Of a stretch of 64,000 bases of DNA, positions 26,419-34,099 are shown in pieces. Origin of the DNA: Abyssibacter sp036156195 (lineage in GTDB: Bacteria > Pseudomonadota > Gammaproteobacteria > Nevskiales > OUC007); contig JAYZUZ010000007.1 in NCBI GenBank assembly GCA_036156195.1, forward strand, positions 124,001 through 188,000. The letters are read 5' to 3'. Each line of letters opens with the position of its first letter. Position 1 is the first letter of the stretch. Under the pieces are notes generated by a model, which saw only the letters and a program-made list of their open reading frames with translations, was not told the DNA's origin and searched no databases. Position numbers and translations under genes: made by a program.

Positions 26419-26867
26419 GAATGCACCGCCTCACCAGTCTCGGCGAATGACTTGAAATCAGCCATATAGGCCCGCGTCTGCTTGCGAAACGCCCCCGGCA
26501 TCAGCCAACCCATGAGCTTCATCGGAATGCCGGAAAACTGGAACTCGCAATCCGATTCCCAGCGCGTGACCTCCGCAGACACGGCCACCAGCCGGTTTTC
26601 CTGCCGATTCCAGACGCCCCCGGCCTCGTAGGTCGCCACCCAGCTATCCGGCCAGTCGGACGACACCAGCGTCTCGGTCATGGACATGGCGCGTTTGCCA
26701 AATGCGTAATCCAGCTTCGCGGTCGAGCCTGCCTCGCCGGGGGCGCCGGTGAGCTGCTCCATGGCGACAAAACCCTTCTGCCACCCGGCCATGTTCCCGG
26801 GATCTTTCAGCAGCGCAGCGACCTGCTCACGTGGCCGATTCACCTCAATCGATTCGGAGTATTTCAT
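26415..26867 (-). CDS. SRPBCC (polyketide cyclase/START-like) family protein
   Basis: 150 residues with the helix-grip START-like pattern: KYSESIEVNRPREQVAALLKDP at the N-terminus, central WDSDCEFQFSG-like strands and a long C-terminal helix beginning MPGAFRKQTRAYMADFKSFAE. These proteins bind hydrophobic ligands; no specific ligand can be inferred. First gene of a pair with the YceK-type lipoprotein and divergent from the EamA transporter. Confidence 0.75.
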   Translation of the reverse strand: MKYSESIEVNRPREQVAALLKDPGNMAGWQKGFVAMEQLTGAPGEAGSTAKLDYAFGKRAMSMTETLVSSDWPDSWVATYEAGGVWNRQENRLVAVSAEVTRWESDCEFQFSGIPMKLMGWLMPGAFRKQTRAYMADFKSFAETGEAVHS

Positions 26868-26958
26868 CTCACCCCCTAGCTCCTAGTCGAATGAGATTGC
26901 CGCGTGCTCACTGGATGGACAAGTGCAGGCGGCCGGTGTGATCGGGCATGCTGGGCCG

Positions 26959-27843
26959 ATGTCTTCGGAATCCTCGCGCTGGCCGCTCGCCGGTTTGATC
27001 ATCGGCGCGCTTTGCATTGGCTTGGCGCCAATCTTCGTCCGCCTGACGGATGTTGGCCCGACTTCGGCTGCATTCTGGCGTCTGGCGCTGGCCAGTCCGC
27101 TGCTATTGCTGGCCTGGTCGCGCAGCCCGGAGCCTTTGCGCTGGCGGCTGCTGTGGCCTGGCCTGCTGTTTGCCGGCGATCTGGCGGTATGGCATCAGTC
27201 CATCCACATCACCAGCGTGGCCAACGCCACGTTGCTGGCGAACTTGCAACCCGCCATCGTCGCGGTCATCTCGGTGTTGTTTCTCGGGGTGCGGCTATCC
27301 CGCGGGTTCGTGCTCGGGCTGCTGCTGGCGATGTCCGGGGCCGTCATCTTGATGGCGGACAGCCTCAGCGTGTCGCCGGAGCACTTTGCAGGTGACCTGC
27401 TGGGCGTGCTCACTGCCTGCTTCTACGCGGGCTACATCCTGACCGTGGCGGCGGCACGCCGCAGCCACCATGTCGTCAGCGTAATGGCAGCGGCGACGCT
27501 GGTCGGTGCCGTGGCATTGGCCCCGATCGCCCTGGCCAGTGGCGAGGTGTTCTGGCCGGCCTCCCCGTCGGGCTGGCTGATGCTCGGGGGGCTGGCGCTG
27601 ATCAGCCACATCGGCGGCCAAGGCCTCATCGCCTGGTCACTGCGGCATCTGAGCACACAGTTCTCATCGGTCAGCTTGCTGATCCAGCCGGTGGCGGCGG
27701 CCTTATTCGCGTGGTTGCTGCTCGCCGAACCGTTCGGGCCGTGGCAGGCGCTGGGCGGTGCCATCGTGCTCAGCGGCATTCTGATCTGCCGACGCAGCAC
27801 ACCCACCGGGCAAGCGCCGGCTACTCCACCCGCGTCAGCTTGA
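26959..27843 (+). CDS. EamA/DMT family transporter
   Basis: About 294 residues with ten hydrophobic segments in two EamA repeats (first repeat to about residue 145). Typical helix sequences include LIIGALCIGLAPIFVRLTDVGP, ANATLLANLQPAIVAVISVLFLG and, in the second repeat, SVSLLIQPVAAALFAWLLL. Substrate unknown; relatives export metabolites or amino acids. The frame opens earlier, but MSSESSRWPLAG at 26959 is the first sensible start before helix 1. The 3' end overlaps the convergent yceI-like gene by 23 bp. Confidence 0.85.
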   Translation: MSSESSRWPLAGLIIGALCIGLAPIFVRLTDVGPTSAAFWRLALASPLLLLAWSRSPEPLRWRLLWPGLLFAGDLAVWHQSIHITSVANATLLANLQPAIVAVISVLFLGVRLSRGFVLGLLLAMSGAVILMADSLSVSPEHFAGDLLGVLTACFYAGYILTVAAARRSHHVVSVMAAATLVGAVALAPIALASGEVFWPASPSGWLMLGGLALISHIGGQGLIAWSLRHLSTQFSSVSLLIQPVAAALFAWLLLAEPFGPWQALGGAIVLSGILICRRSTPTGQAPATPPASA

Positions 27844-28372
27844 GCCGGACTTTGACGTCAACGTTCAAGCCCACGGTATCGCCATCGGCCCATTCACCTT
27901 CGCCGACATTAAACGCCGTGCGCTTGAGCGTGACATCGCCCCGCATCGTGGCGGTATCGCCGTCGATGACCCAGGTGAAGGGCAACGTGATGTCCTGACG
28001 GATCCCCTTGATGGTCAGCGCTCCGACAGCTTCGTAGCGCTGGTCACCCAGACTGCGAAATGACTGCGTCCGGAATCGCGCCTTGGGAAACCGCTTGAAC
28101 CAGAACCAGTCCTTGCCGGCGACCGTGGAATCCCGGTCACTGCTATTGGAATCGAAAGATGTCACGTCGACCGTGACATCGAACACCGCCTGATCCAGCG
28201 CCTGTGGATCGAAACGCATGGTGGCCTCGAAGCGCTGAAACTCACCGGAGAACGTGGCGCCGGACTGCGTGGCCTCGAAGCCGAGGCGGCTGTTGGCGTG
28301 GTCGATCACCCATTCGCCGGCCCGGGCACCACCCGCCGCCAGCATGAGGAGCAACAGCAGCAACCCACGCAT
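27821..28372 (-). CDS. YceI family periplasmic protein (copy 1)
   Basis: 183 residues with a signal peptide (LLLLLLMLAAGGARA). The YceI lipocalin-like barrel follows, recognisable by WVIDHANSRLGFEATQSGATFSGEF, FDVTVDVTSFDSNSSDRD, WFWFKRFPKARF and ALTIKGIRQDITLPF. The family binds isoprenoid-type lipids. Its ATG overlaps the stop of the cytochrome b561 gene (TGATG), so it is the last gene of a b561-yceI pair, as in E. coli yceJI. A second, diverged YceI gene precedes b561. Confidence 0.92.
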   Translation of the reverse strand: MRGLLLLLLMLAAGGARAGEWVIDHANSRLGFEATQSGATFSGEFQRFEATMRFDPQALDQAVFDVTVDVTSFDSNSSDRDSTVAGKDWFWFKRFPKARFRTQSFRSLGDQRYEAVGALTIKGIRQDITLPFTWVIDGDTATMRGDVTLKRTAFNVGEGEWADGDTVGLNVDVKVRLKLTRVE

Positions 28373-28947
28373 CACGACTCCCCACCCGGTCCACGGGATG
28401 ACGATGCCCCCGGCAGCATGCGCCGGAGAACATCGTCGCGCAGCACGAAATGGTGCTTCAGCGCCGCGGCCACATGCAGCGCCAGCACGCCCACAATGGC
28501 CCACGCCAGCAGCTCGTGGACATCACCGGCCAGCGATTTGAGGTCATCATCCGGGCCGACGATTGCAGGCACCTGGAACCACCCGAACACGCTGAGCGGA
28601 AAGTTCGCCGCTGAATTAATCACCCAGCCCGACAAGGGCATGGCGATTAACAGCAGGTATAGGCCGTAGTGGGTTAGGTGAGCGGCCCCACGCTCCCAGG
28701 TCTTAAGCCCATTCGGGAGCGCGGGCGTCGGATTGAGCAACCGCCAGATCAGCCGCAGCGACATGGCCACCAGTACGAGCATGCCCAGGGATTTGTGCAC
28801 CCAGAACACGTCCACCTTCAGCTTGCCGTAGGGCAGCCAGCCGGCCCACCAACCCAGGCCCAGCATGACCAGGACGGCGATAGCGATACTCCAGTGCAGC
28901 AACTGCGCCACCGCGCCCCATCGCTGACGGGTGTTGCGAATCTGCAT
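28372..28947 (-). CDS. cytochrome b561 family protein
   Basis: 191-residue di-heme membrane cytochrome with four hydrophobic helices. Histidines suited to heme ligation appear in LLHWSIAIAVLVML, VHKSLGMLVLVAMS and HELLAWAIVGVLALHVAAALKHH. Relatives (CybB/YceJ) oxidise quinol or superoxide; the electron acceptor is unknown. It lies between two YceI genes, 30 bp after one and overlapping the next by one base, so all three are probably cotranscribed. Confidence 0.92.
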   Translation of the reverse strand: MQIRNTRQRWGAVAQLLHWSIAIAVLVMLGLGWWAGWLPYGKLKVDVFWVHKSLGMLVLVAMSLRLIWRLLNPTPALPNGLKTWERGAAHLTHYGLYLLLIAMPLSGWVINSAANFPLSVFGWFQVPAIVGPDDDLKSLAGDVHELLAWAIVGVLALHVAAALKHHFVLRDDVLRRMLPGASSSRGPGGES

Positions 28948-28976
28948 GCCTGCCTCCGGCGGCGCTCAGCGCGGCC

Positions 28977-29555
28977 TTACTGGGCCGGCTTCGTCAGCTC
29001 GGTGGTGATCTCCAGCGTGATTTCATCACTCACTGCTGGCACGTACTTGTCCAGACCCCATTGGCTGCGCTTGAGCGTGCCGGTGGCGTCGAAGCCGATC
29101 ACGTATTTGTCGGCAAACGGGTGCTTGCCCTGCTTGTTCAGCGTGGCGTTCAGGGTCACCGGGTGGGTCTGACCATGCAGGGTCAGGTCACCCACCACCG
29201 TGAAGCTGTTGTTGCCCGACTTGGTGATGGAGGTCGAAATGAACTTGCCGGTGGGGTACTGCTTGGCGTTGAAAAAGTCTTCGCTCATCAGGTGCTTGAA
29301 GAACTCGCCATGGCCGGGGTCGATATCCACGACGCGGAAATCCAGCTGCACGACGGACTGGGTCAGATCGGTCTCATCGATGGCCACGCCACCCGTGAAA
29401 TCGGTGAGACGTGCCGAGGGATTGGAGAAGCCGAGATGGTTCCAGCCAAAGCTGACGACGGTGTGGGACTGGTCAAAGCTATACTTGACGGGTGCGGCCG
29501 TTGCCGTGCCGACCATGAGCAGGCCAGCGGCCGCGAGTGTGAGTAGACGGGCCAT
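28977..29555 (-). CDS. YceI family periplasmic protein (copy 2)
   Basis: 192 residues with a signal peptide (LLTLAAAGLLMVGTATA). YceI barrel motifs: YSFDQSHTVVSFGWNHLGFSNP, VDIDPGHGEFFKHLMSEDFFNA and GDLTLHGQTHPVTLNATLNKQG. It is clearly diverged from copy 1, so the pair is not a recent duplication. AAGGAG 7 bp before the ATG gives a strong start. First gene of the yceI-b561-yceI unit and divergent from mtgA. Confidence 0.93.
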   Translation of the reverse strand: MARLLTLAAAGLLMVGTATAAPVKYSFDQSHTVVSFGWNHLGFSNPSARLTDFTGGVAIDETDLTQSVVQLDFRVVDIDPGHGEFFKHLMSEDFFNAKQYPTGKFISTSITKSGNNSFTVVGDLTLHGQTHPVTLNATLNKQGKHPFADKYVIGFDATGTLKRSQWGLDKYVPAVSDEITLEITTELTKPAQ

Positions 29556-29680
29556 GTAACGCTCCTTGTAGGAATGACCCAGGCAAGGTAACCAAGCCCC
29601 CCAGAGAATAAAAGCGAAGCTTTCAGCGTGTTCACTTCAAAATCGATGAACTGTCACCCCTGCCGCCCGGAGGCCATCTG

Positions 29681-30661
29681 ATGCCGGACAAGCCGCGCCG
29701 GATCGCCCCCAAGCTTGATGACGACGGAGAATTCCGCCCGCTGAAGCCCGGCCGCGCTGAGCGACTGCTCGCGCCGGTGGCCGACCCCGTGGACAGCTTG
29801 GCCCAACCGCCGGCCTCGCCTCCACCTACCAGCTCGACGCCTCCCCAGGACGATGACCCGATCAACGACCTGACCGCAGAGATGACGCCGCCGCGCCCGC
29901 CCGCCCAGTCGACGACGGCGCCAGCCCGCGGGACCGTAGCGCCCAAGATGCGCACCCTGCCGCCGGCCCAGCCGACACGGGCCATCTACAAGGTCAAACG
30001 CACGGTCCCGGCACCGATCCGCTGGCTGGGCTGGAGCCTGCTGGCACTCGTGCTGGCCAGCCTGGCGCTGATCGCCCCTTGGGCGGTGGTCAACCCGCCA
30101 ACTTCGGCATTCATGGTCCAGGACGCCCTGGCCAACGAGCGCCCGGTGACCCAACAATGGGTCGACGCCGATGCCATTGCCGACACCGCATTCGCCGCAG
30201 TCATCGCTGCGGAGGATCAGCGCTTCCATCAGCATTTCGGGTTTGATGTGGAATCCATGCGCAAGGCCTGGGAAGCCCACCAACGCGGCGAGGCCCTGCG
30301 GGGGGCCAGCACGATCACCCAGCAGACGGTGAAGAACCTCTGGCTGACGCCACATCGCAGCATCATCCGCAAGGGCATCGAAGCCTGGTTAACCGTGGTG
30401 GCCGAGTTGGTCTGGACCAAGGAACGCACGCTGACGCTATACCTGAATCTCGCCCAGTTCGGTGAGGGGTTGTACGGAGTGGAAGCCGCGTCTCAGCATT
30501 ATTTCGGCAAGCCGGCATCAGAGCTGACCCGCAGTGATGCGGCCTGGCTAGCAGTCTTACTGCCCGCGCCCACTCGCTACCGCATCGACCCGCCCACCGA
30601 CTACACGCGTGGCCAGCATGCCTGGATTCTGAGTCAGATGGCCCCCACCGTCGGGCGCTGA
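29681..30661 (+). CDS. mtgA: monofunctional peptidoglycan glycosyltransferase with extended N-terminus
   Basis: 326 residues. The family 51 glycosyltransferase domain occupies the last ~210 residues: AAEDQRFHQHFGFD with the catalytic Glu, RGASTITQQTVKNLWL, KERTLTLYLNLAQFGEGLYG and ASQHYFGK. One transmembrane helix (LGWSLLALVLASLALIAPWA) precedes it near residues 110-130. E. coli MtgA has ~242 residues; here ~105 extra cytosolic residues rich in Pro, Ala, Thr and Asp come first. CGGAGG 7 bp upstream of ATG 29681 supports the long form. It polymerises lipid II into glycan strands. Confidence 0.93.
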   Translation: MPDKPRRIAPKLDDDGEFRPLKPGRAERLLAPVADPVDSLAQPPASPPPTSSTPPQDDDPINDLTAEMTPPRPPAQSTTAPARGTVAPKMRTLPPAQPTRAIYKVKRTVPAPIRWLGWSLLALVLASLALIAPWAVVNPPTSAFMVQDALANERPVTQQWVDADAIADTAFAAVIAAEDQRFHQHFGFDVESMRKAWEAHQRGEALRGASTITQQTVKNLWLTPHRSIIRKGIEAWLTVVAELVWTKERTLTLYLNLAQFGEGLYGVEAASQHYFGKPASELTRSDAAWLAVLLPAPTRYRIDPPTDYTRGQHAWILSQMAPTVGR

Positions 30662-30684
30662 AGCCACCCTGATCGACACATCGC

Positions 30685-31533
30685 ATGGAGTTCGAACCCC
30701 GTCGCCTGCCCGGTGATCCCCGCGACATCCGCAATCGCTGGTTACGCACGGCCTGGTCGCTCATCCGCCGCAAACTACTGACGGCCATCATCGGCTGCCT
30801 GCTCTATGGCGCAGCCATCGAGCTCATTGACCAGCACGGCACGCCCTCGCTGGACGACCCCTGGGGACTGATCACCTGGCTGACCATGGTGCTGGCAATC
30901 TGTGCGACTGCGCCCTGGTTCATGGCCATGCTGATGAGCGTGGCCTATGCCGCCGACCACAGCCGCAATGCGTTTTCACTCTGGCGCGACCTGTTCCTCG
31001 GTCCGTCGCGCGCACTGATTGGCCCCTTGTCGCTGCGGACCATGCTGATCTACGGCGGGGTGCTCTGCGGCGCGCAGGTTGCCCTGCTCGCACTCACCGA
31101 GTGGCTGCTAGTGCCCACCGAACCCGAGCAGTCACCACCCGTGCTCTGGGAGCCGTCTGGCCCCATTGCCTGGCTGCTCATCGGCTGCGCCGAGCATGTC
31201 TGGTATGCGGTGCTGGCCTCTCCGCTGGCGGTCGCCCTGGCCGAGTTGTTTGCCATTCCGGTGCTGATGCGTACCGAGTCCGACCGGGTGCAGGCGATTC
31301 GGCTGTCGGCACTGGGCGTGCAGCGCAATCTCGGGCCCATCCGCCGCTGTTATGTGGGCCTGCCCCTGATGCTACTGGCCGCCCTACTGCCGGGGCCTAT
31401 CACCATTCTGGGGTTTGGATTTGCGTCGGTGGTCGTGTACGTGGCGTATCGCGAAATCTACGAGGCCCGGGCGGAGAACCTGCCAGAAGCTGCGCACAGC
31501 GCCGCCTTTGCTCCGGCCGCGCCACCTGGCTAG
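30685..31533 (+). CDS. hypothetical polytopic membrane protein
   Basis: 282 residues with about six hydrophobic segments: KLLTAIIGCLLYGAAIEL, LITWLTMVLAICATAPWFMA, TMLIYGGVLCGAQVALLAL, VWYAVLASPLAVALAELFAI and a C-terminal pair around LPLMLLAALLPGPITILGF. Charged cytosolic N-terminus. I do not recognise a named family. It follows mtgA by 23 bp on the same strand, so an envelope role is possible by context only. Confidence 0.7.
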   Translation: MEFEPRRLPGDPRDIRNRWLRTAWSLIRRKLLTAIIGCLLYGAAIELIDQHGTPSLDDPWGLITWLTMVLAICATAPWFMAMLMSVAYAADHSRNAFSLWRDLFLGPSRALIGPLSLRTMLIYGGVLCGAQVALLALTEWLLVPTEPEQSPPVLWEPSGPIAWLLIGCAEHVWYAVLASPLAVALAELFAIPVLMRTESDRVQAIRLSALGVQRNLGPIRRCYVGLPLMLLAALLPGPITILGFGFASVVVYVAYREIYEARAENLPEAAHSAAFAPAAPPG

Positions 31534-31583
31534 CCCTATCGGGCACATGGCCGCATTGGCGGGCGAATTCCGCATAGGCAGTC

Positions 31584-31859
31584 ATGAAACCCGACTCCAA
31601 CCGAGCGCCCATTTATGCCTGGCGCCAAATCTTCGAGACCTTTGATGCGGTATGCGCCGCAGACTGTCCGGACCAGATGCTGCGGACGCTGCCCGCCGAT
31701 CTGGCGAGACCCGTGCGCGCCCTGATAGAGGCCGCGCAGGCTGCGCCCGACACCGAGTCACGCGGGCTGCTCATCCGCAGACCACCGCCGACCCGACCGG
31801 CCGCCACGCAGGATTTACTGCCCTGCCGGCAGCGCCTCAGAATCCGCGGCTGCGGCTGA
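31584..31859 (+). CDS. hypothetical small protein, kinase-leader-like
   Basis: 91 residues. The block IYAWRQIFETFDAVCAADC followed by a short helix ending VRALIEAAQAAPD recalls the conserved N-terminal leader (W-x2-I-x2-L-F-D, then R-x2-V-x3-L) of the Ser/Thr kinases that accompany TIGR02999-type ECF sigma factors. No kinase domain follows. It runs convergent to exactly such a sigma factor and overlaps its 3' end by 45 bp. The last third is arginine/proline-rich and may be non-native read-through. It could be a broken kinase leader, a small sigma-linked protein or a chance frame. Confidence 0.4.
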   Translation: MKPDSNRAPIYAWRQIFETFDAVCAADCPDQMLRTLPADLARPVRALIEAAQAAPDTESRGLLIRRPPPTRPAATQDLLPCRQRLRIRGCG

Positions 31860-32378
31860 TCCGGATTCGTTGAGGACCACACGCAACCAAGCGCGTGCCT
31901 TGATCCAGTCGCGGCGTATCGTGCGTTCGGTCAAACCGAGAATCTGCGCCGTCTCGGCATTGGAGAAGCCCGCAAAGAAGCGGCATTCGACGACCCGTGC
32001 CAACCTCGGCTCCAGGCTGTCCAGCTGGGACAGCGCCTCATCCAGTTCGACCAGTTCGGCATCCTCGTCGACACCGACATCGCCCAGGGCATCTAGCGAC
32101 AGCGCAGCCTGTTTGCCACCCCGCTTGAGCGCCGTTCGGGCGCGGGCCTCATCCACCAGCACCTGTCGCACGCAGTTGGCAGCGGCGGCCATGAAATCCT
32201 CGACGCTGGACCAGCGATGGTCGGTGGCCAGTCGCAGGTAGGCGCTGTGCACCAGTTCGGTGGTCTGCGGATTGGCCGCGCCCGGCCAGCGTCGCAGCTC
32301 GCGGCGTGCGGTGTGCTTGAGCCGGCTGTAGCACAGCTCCACCAGCGCATTAGTTTGAATCGCGTGTTCCACGGCCAT
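31815..32378 (-). CDS. ECF-type RNA polymerase sigma factor (TIGR02999 group)
   Basis: 187 residues with sigma region 2 (LVELCYSRLKHTARRELRRW, TTELVHSAYLRLA) and region 4 with its helix-turn-helix (ARVVECRFFAGFSNAETAQILGLTERTIRRDW). The sequence VHSAYLRLA and the KARAWLR end are typical of the ECF group whose genes normally precede a Ser/Thr protein kinase. No such kinase is adjacent. The gene lies 96 bp downstream of the beta-barrel-like gene on the same strand. Regulon unknown. Confidence 0.9.
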   Translation of the reverse strand: MAVEHAIQTNALVELCYSRLKHTARRELRRWPGAANPQTTELVHSAYLRLATDHRWSSVEDFMAAAANCVRQVLVDEARARTALKRGGKQAALSLDALGDVGVDEDAELVELDEALSQLDSLEPRLARVVECRFFAGFSNAETAQILGLTERTIRRDWIKARAWLRVVLNESGSAAAADSEALPAGQ

Positions 32379-32474
32379 CCGTAGCGTTGAACCTCGGGCT
32401 CATCCTAGCGTCCCTGCACCCCGACACCGGAACTGGGTCTCATCCTGAGGCCCAGGCGATGACTGCTTTGAGCA

Positions 32475-33641
32475 TCAGCGCACAGTCCAGATCAGCATGA
32501 GCGTGGGATCGACGAATTCACCTTCGCCCCCGCTGCGGCGCTCGCGCAAGTCGGCCACCAGTTCCAGTGAAGGCTGGGCGCTCGGTGAGAAATAGCCCCC
32601 TAAATGCCGAGGCGTCCAGCGCAGGCGGCCGTTTGCATGGGACTCGGTCACCGAGGCCTGTGCCCAGACCTGGTCACGATAGGCGCGATCCACTCCGACT
32701 TCGAGATGAACATCCGACCACAGGGTGTCGGCGATGGCCTGCACGCCCGCATGCACCGCCATGTTGTGCCCGGCCGCCAGGTCGTAATTCGACGCGGTGC
32801 TCCACGCTCGCAGCCGCAGGCGACGCCAGGGCAACTCGGCGGACAGATTCACAATGCCCGCACGGGTGAGCGACCGAGTCTGATGCTTGCGTGTCTGCTG
32901 ATGAAACCATTCGGTATTGAGGTTGAGCAGGACCCGACCCAGCTGCTGCCCCATGCCCAGGCGCAGACGTGTTTCTGTTTGTTGGCGCCAGTCCACCGCA
33001 ACGCCGGCAGGCGCGCGATCCAGGTGTTCCAGCTCGACGCGCAGGCTGCGCCCGCCGCGACGGATGCCATGCCAGCCCACCCAACGTCGCTGGGTACGAG
33101 TACGCTGCGGCTTGGAGCGTTGCTGCACTTGTTCGCCCAGGCCGGCGTTGATCTGCCCGCCCGCCCAGGGTCGTTCGATGCGCAACGCGCGACGCTCGCG
33201 GTCGCCGGCAAACCAGATGTCGGTCGGCAGCGCGTAGTCCTCGCCAAACTGCTGCCAGTCCACCGCCACGCGCCACACACCGAACTGTCGTTGTACCGAG
33301 GTCTGCAGGCTGGCGTCCTGACGTTCACGGTGGTTGAAGGCCGGACGAGGCGCCAGCGAGTGGTAATCAATACGGGAGATGACGCTCAGCCGGTCATCGC
33401 GCCAGGCGAAGTCGCCGGCGAGCGATAAATCAGACGCGTCGCGCACCCGCGCGTCAGGCTGCAACCAGAGCCGATCCGGCTCGCGGGCCTGCGATTGGAT
33501 ACCGGCCTCCCAACCGTCTGCTGTCAGGCGGATGGCCGAACCATTGATGTGTTGAATCCACTGCACGCCGATGGGCGAGGTGTCGGTTCCCTGCCCTGCG
33601 ATGGGCAGAACACCACTGAGGCCGACAACCAAGCCACGCAT
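32475..33641 (-). CDS. predicted outer-membrane beta-barrel protein, unknown
   Basis: About 388 residues dominated by alternating strands with many Arg, Trp and Gln and turn-like Gly/Asn, ending in aromatic/hydrophobic strand LELVADLRERR then TLMLIWTVR. This looks like an outer-membrane barrel but matches no family I can name. A moderately hydrophobic stretch GLVVGLSGVLPIAGQ at the start may be a signal peptide. The start is uncertain: ATG 33641 is given, but a GTG about 11 codons upstream would add an Arg-containing n-region. It precedes the ECF sigma gene. Confidence 0.55.
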   Translation of the reverse strand: MRGLVVGLSGVLPIAGQGTDTSPIGVQWIQHINGSAIRLTADGWEAGIQSQAREPDRLWLQPDARVRDASDLSLAGDFAWRDDRLSVISRIDYHSLAPRPAFNHRERQDASLQTSVQRQFGVWRVAVDWQQFGEDYALPTDIWFAGDRERRALRIERPWAGGQINAGLGEQVQQRSKPQRTRTQRRWVGWHGIRRGGRSLRVELEHLDRAPAGVAVDWRQQTETRLRLGMGQQLGRVLLNLNTEWFHQQTRKHQTRSLTRAGIVNLSAELPWRRLRLRAWSTASNYDLAAGHNMAVHAGVQAIADTLWSDVHLEVGVDRAYRDQVWAQASVTESHANGRLRWTPRHLGGYFSPSAQPSLELVADLRERRSGGEGEFVDPTLMLIWTVR

Positions 33642-33917
33642 GGCGCGAGCGGACAGCCCAAGGCGTATCACCACACTACCCTGCCCCGCCACTGCGAGAC
33701 CGCTGTCATTGAGTTCATGAATCGATGGTGCATGCCCGGCATGCCACGCAACGCGACACAGGTTAAGGGATGAGGACTGAAGATTTCGAGAACCCATGCG
33801 CGGTTTGAGGCGCATGCCTGCACCGTTAGTCCCGAGGAAAACCACCAGTTGTCGCAACAGGGCCGCAACCCGCGCCAGATGCGCCGAATGCCTCGTCAGT
33901 GCGTCAGGTCTCGAGGC
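33642..33917. other. gene-free stretch upstream of the beta-barrel gene
   Basis: No convincing gene. The downstream frame stays open to 33857 but loses coding character before the hydrophobic start. The promoter of the beta-barrel gene must lie here, between it and the ppc terminator; no clear hexamer pair was found. Confidence 0.4.
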
Positions 33918-33951
33918 AAAAAAAACCGGCGGTGGTCGCCACCACCGCCGG
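33918..33951 (-). terminator. strong Rho-independent terminator, ppc transcript
   Basis: On the minus strand a perfect 11-bp stem CCGGCGGTGGT / ACCACCGCCGG with a 4-base loop (33926-33951) runs into eight T (33918-33925). It lies about 150 bp beyond the ppc stop. Confidence 0.92.
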
Positions 33952-34099
33952 AATTAGGGGGAGCGAAGATCACCAAGGTGACCCACGCACTTCCCGACAC
34001 GTGTCAGAGACCGGAGGACCTCTGGGAACCACACGTGTCAGTTCATAAAACGTATTCCGGAGAAAATTCCGGACACCGCGGCGTCAATGGCTGATATCG
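33952..34099 (-). other. structured ppc 3' untranslated region, possible sRNA source
   Basis: 148 bp between the ppc stop and the terminator without coding capacity. It holds palindromes GACACGTGTC (33996-34005) and ACACGTGT (34031-34038) with centres 34 bp apart, and the direct repeat ATTCCGGA (34054-34061, 34066-34073), whose TCCGGA cores can pair as a hairpin. Together with the strong terminator this is the shape of a 3'UTR-derived small RNA, which is inference only. Confidence 0.35.

Noticed and set aside
33642..33857. N-terminal extension of the beta-barrel-like protein to 460 residues
   Set aside because: The added part lacks coding character and would bury the hydrophobic export signal inside the protein.
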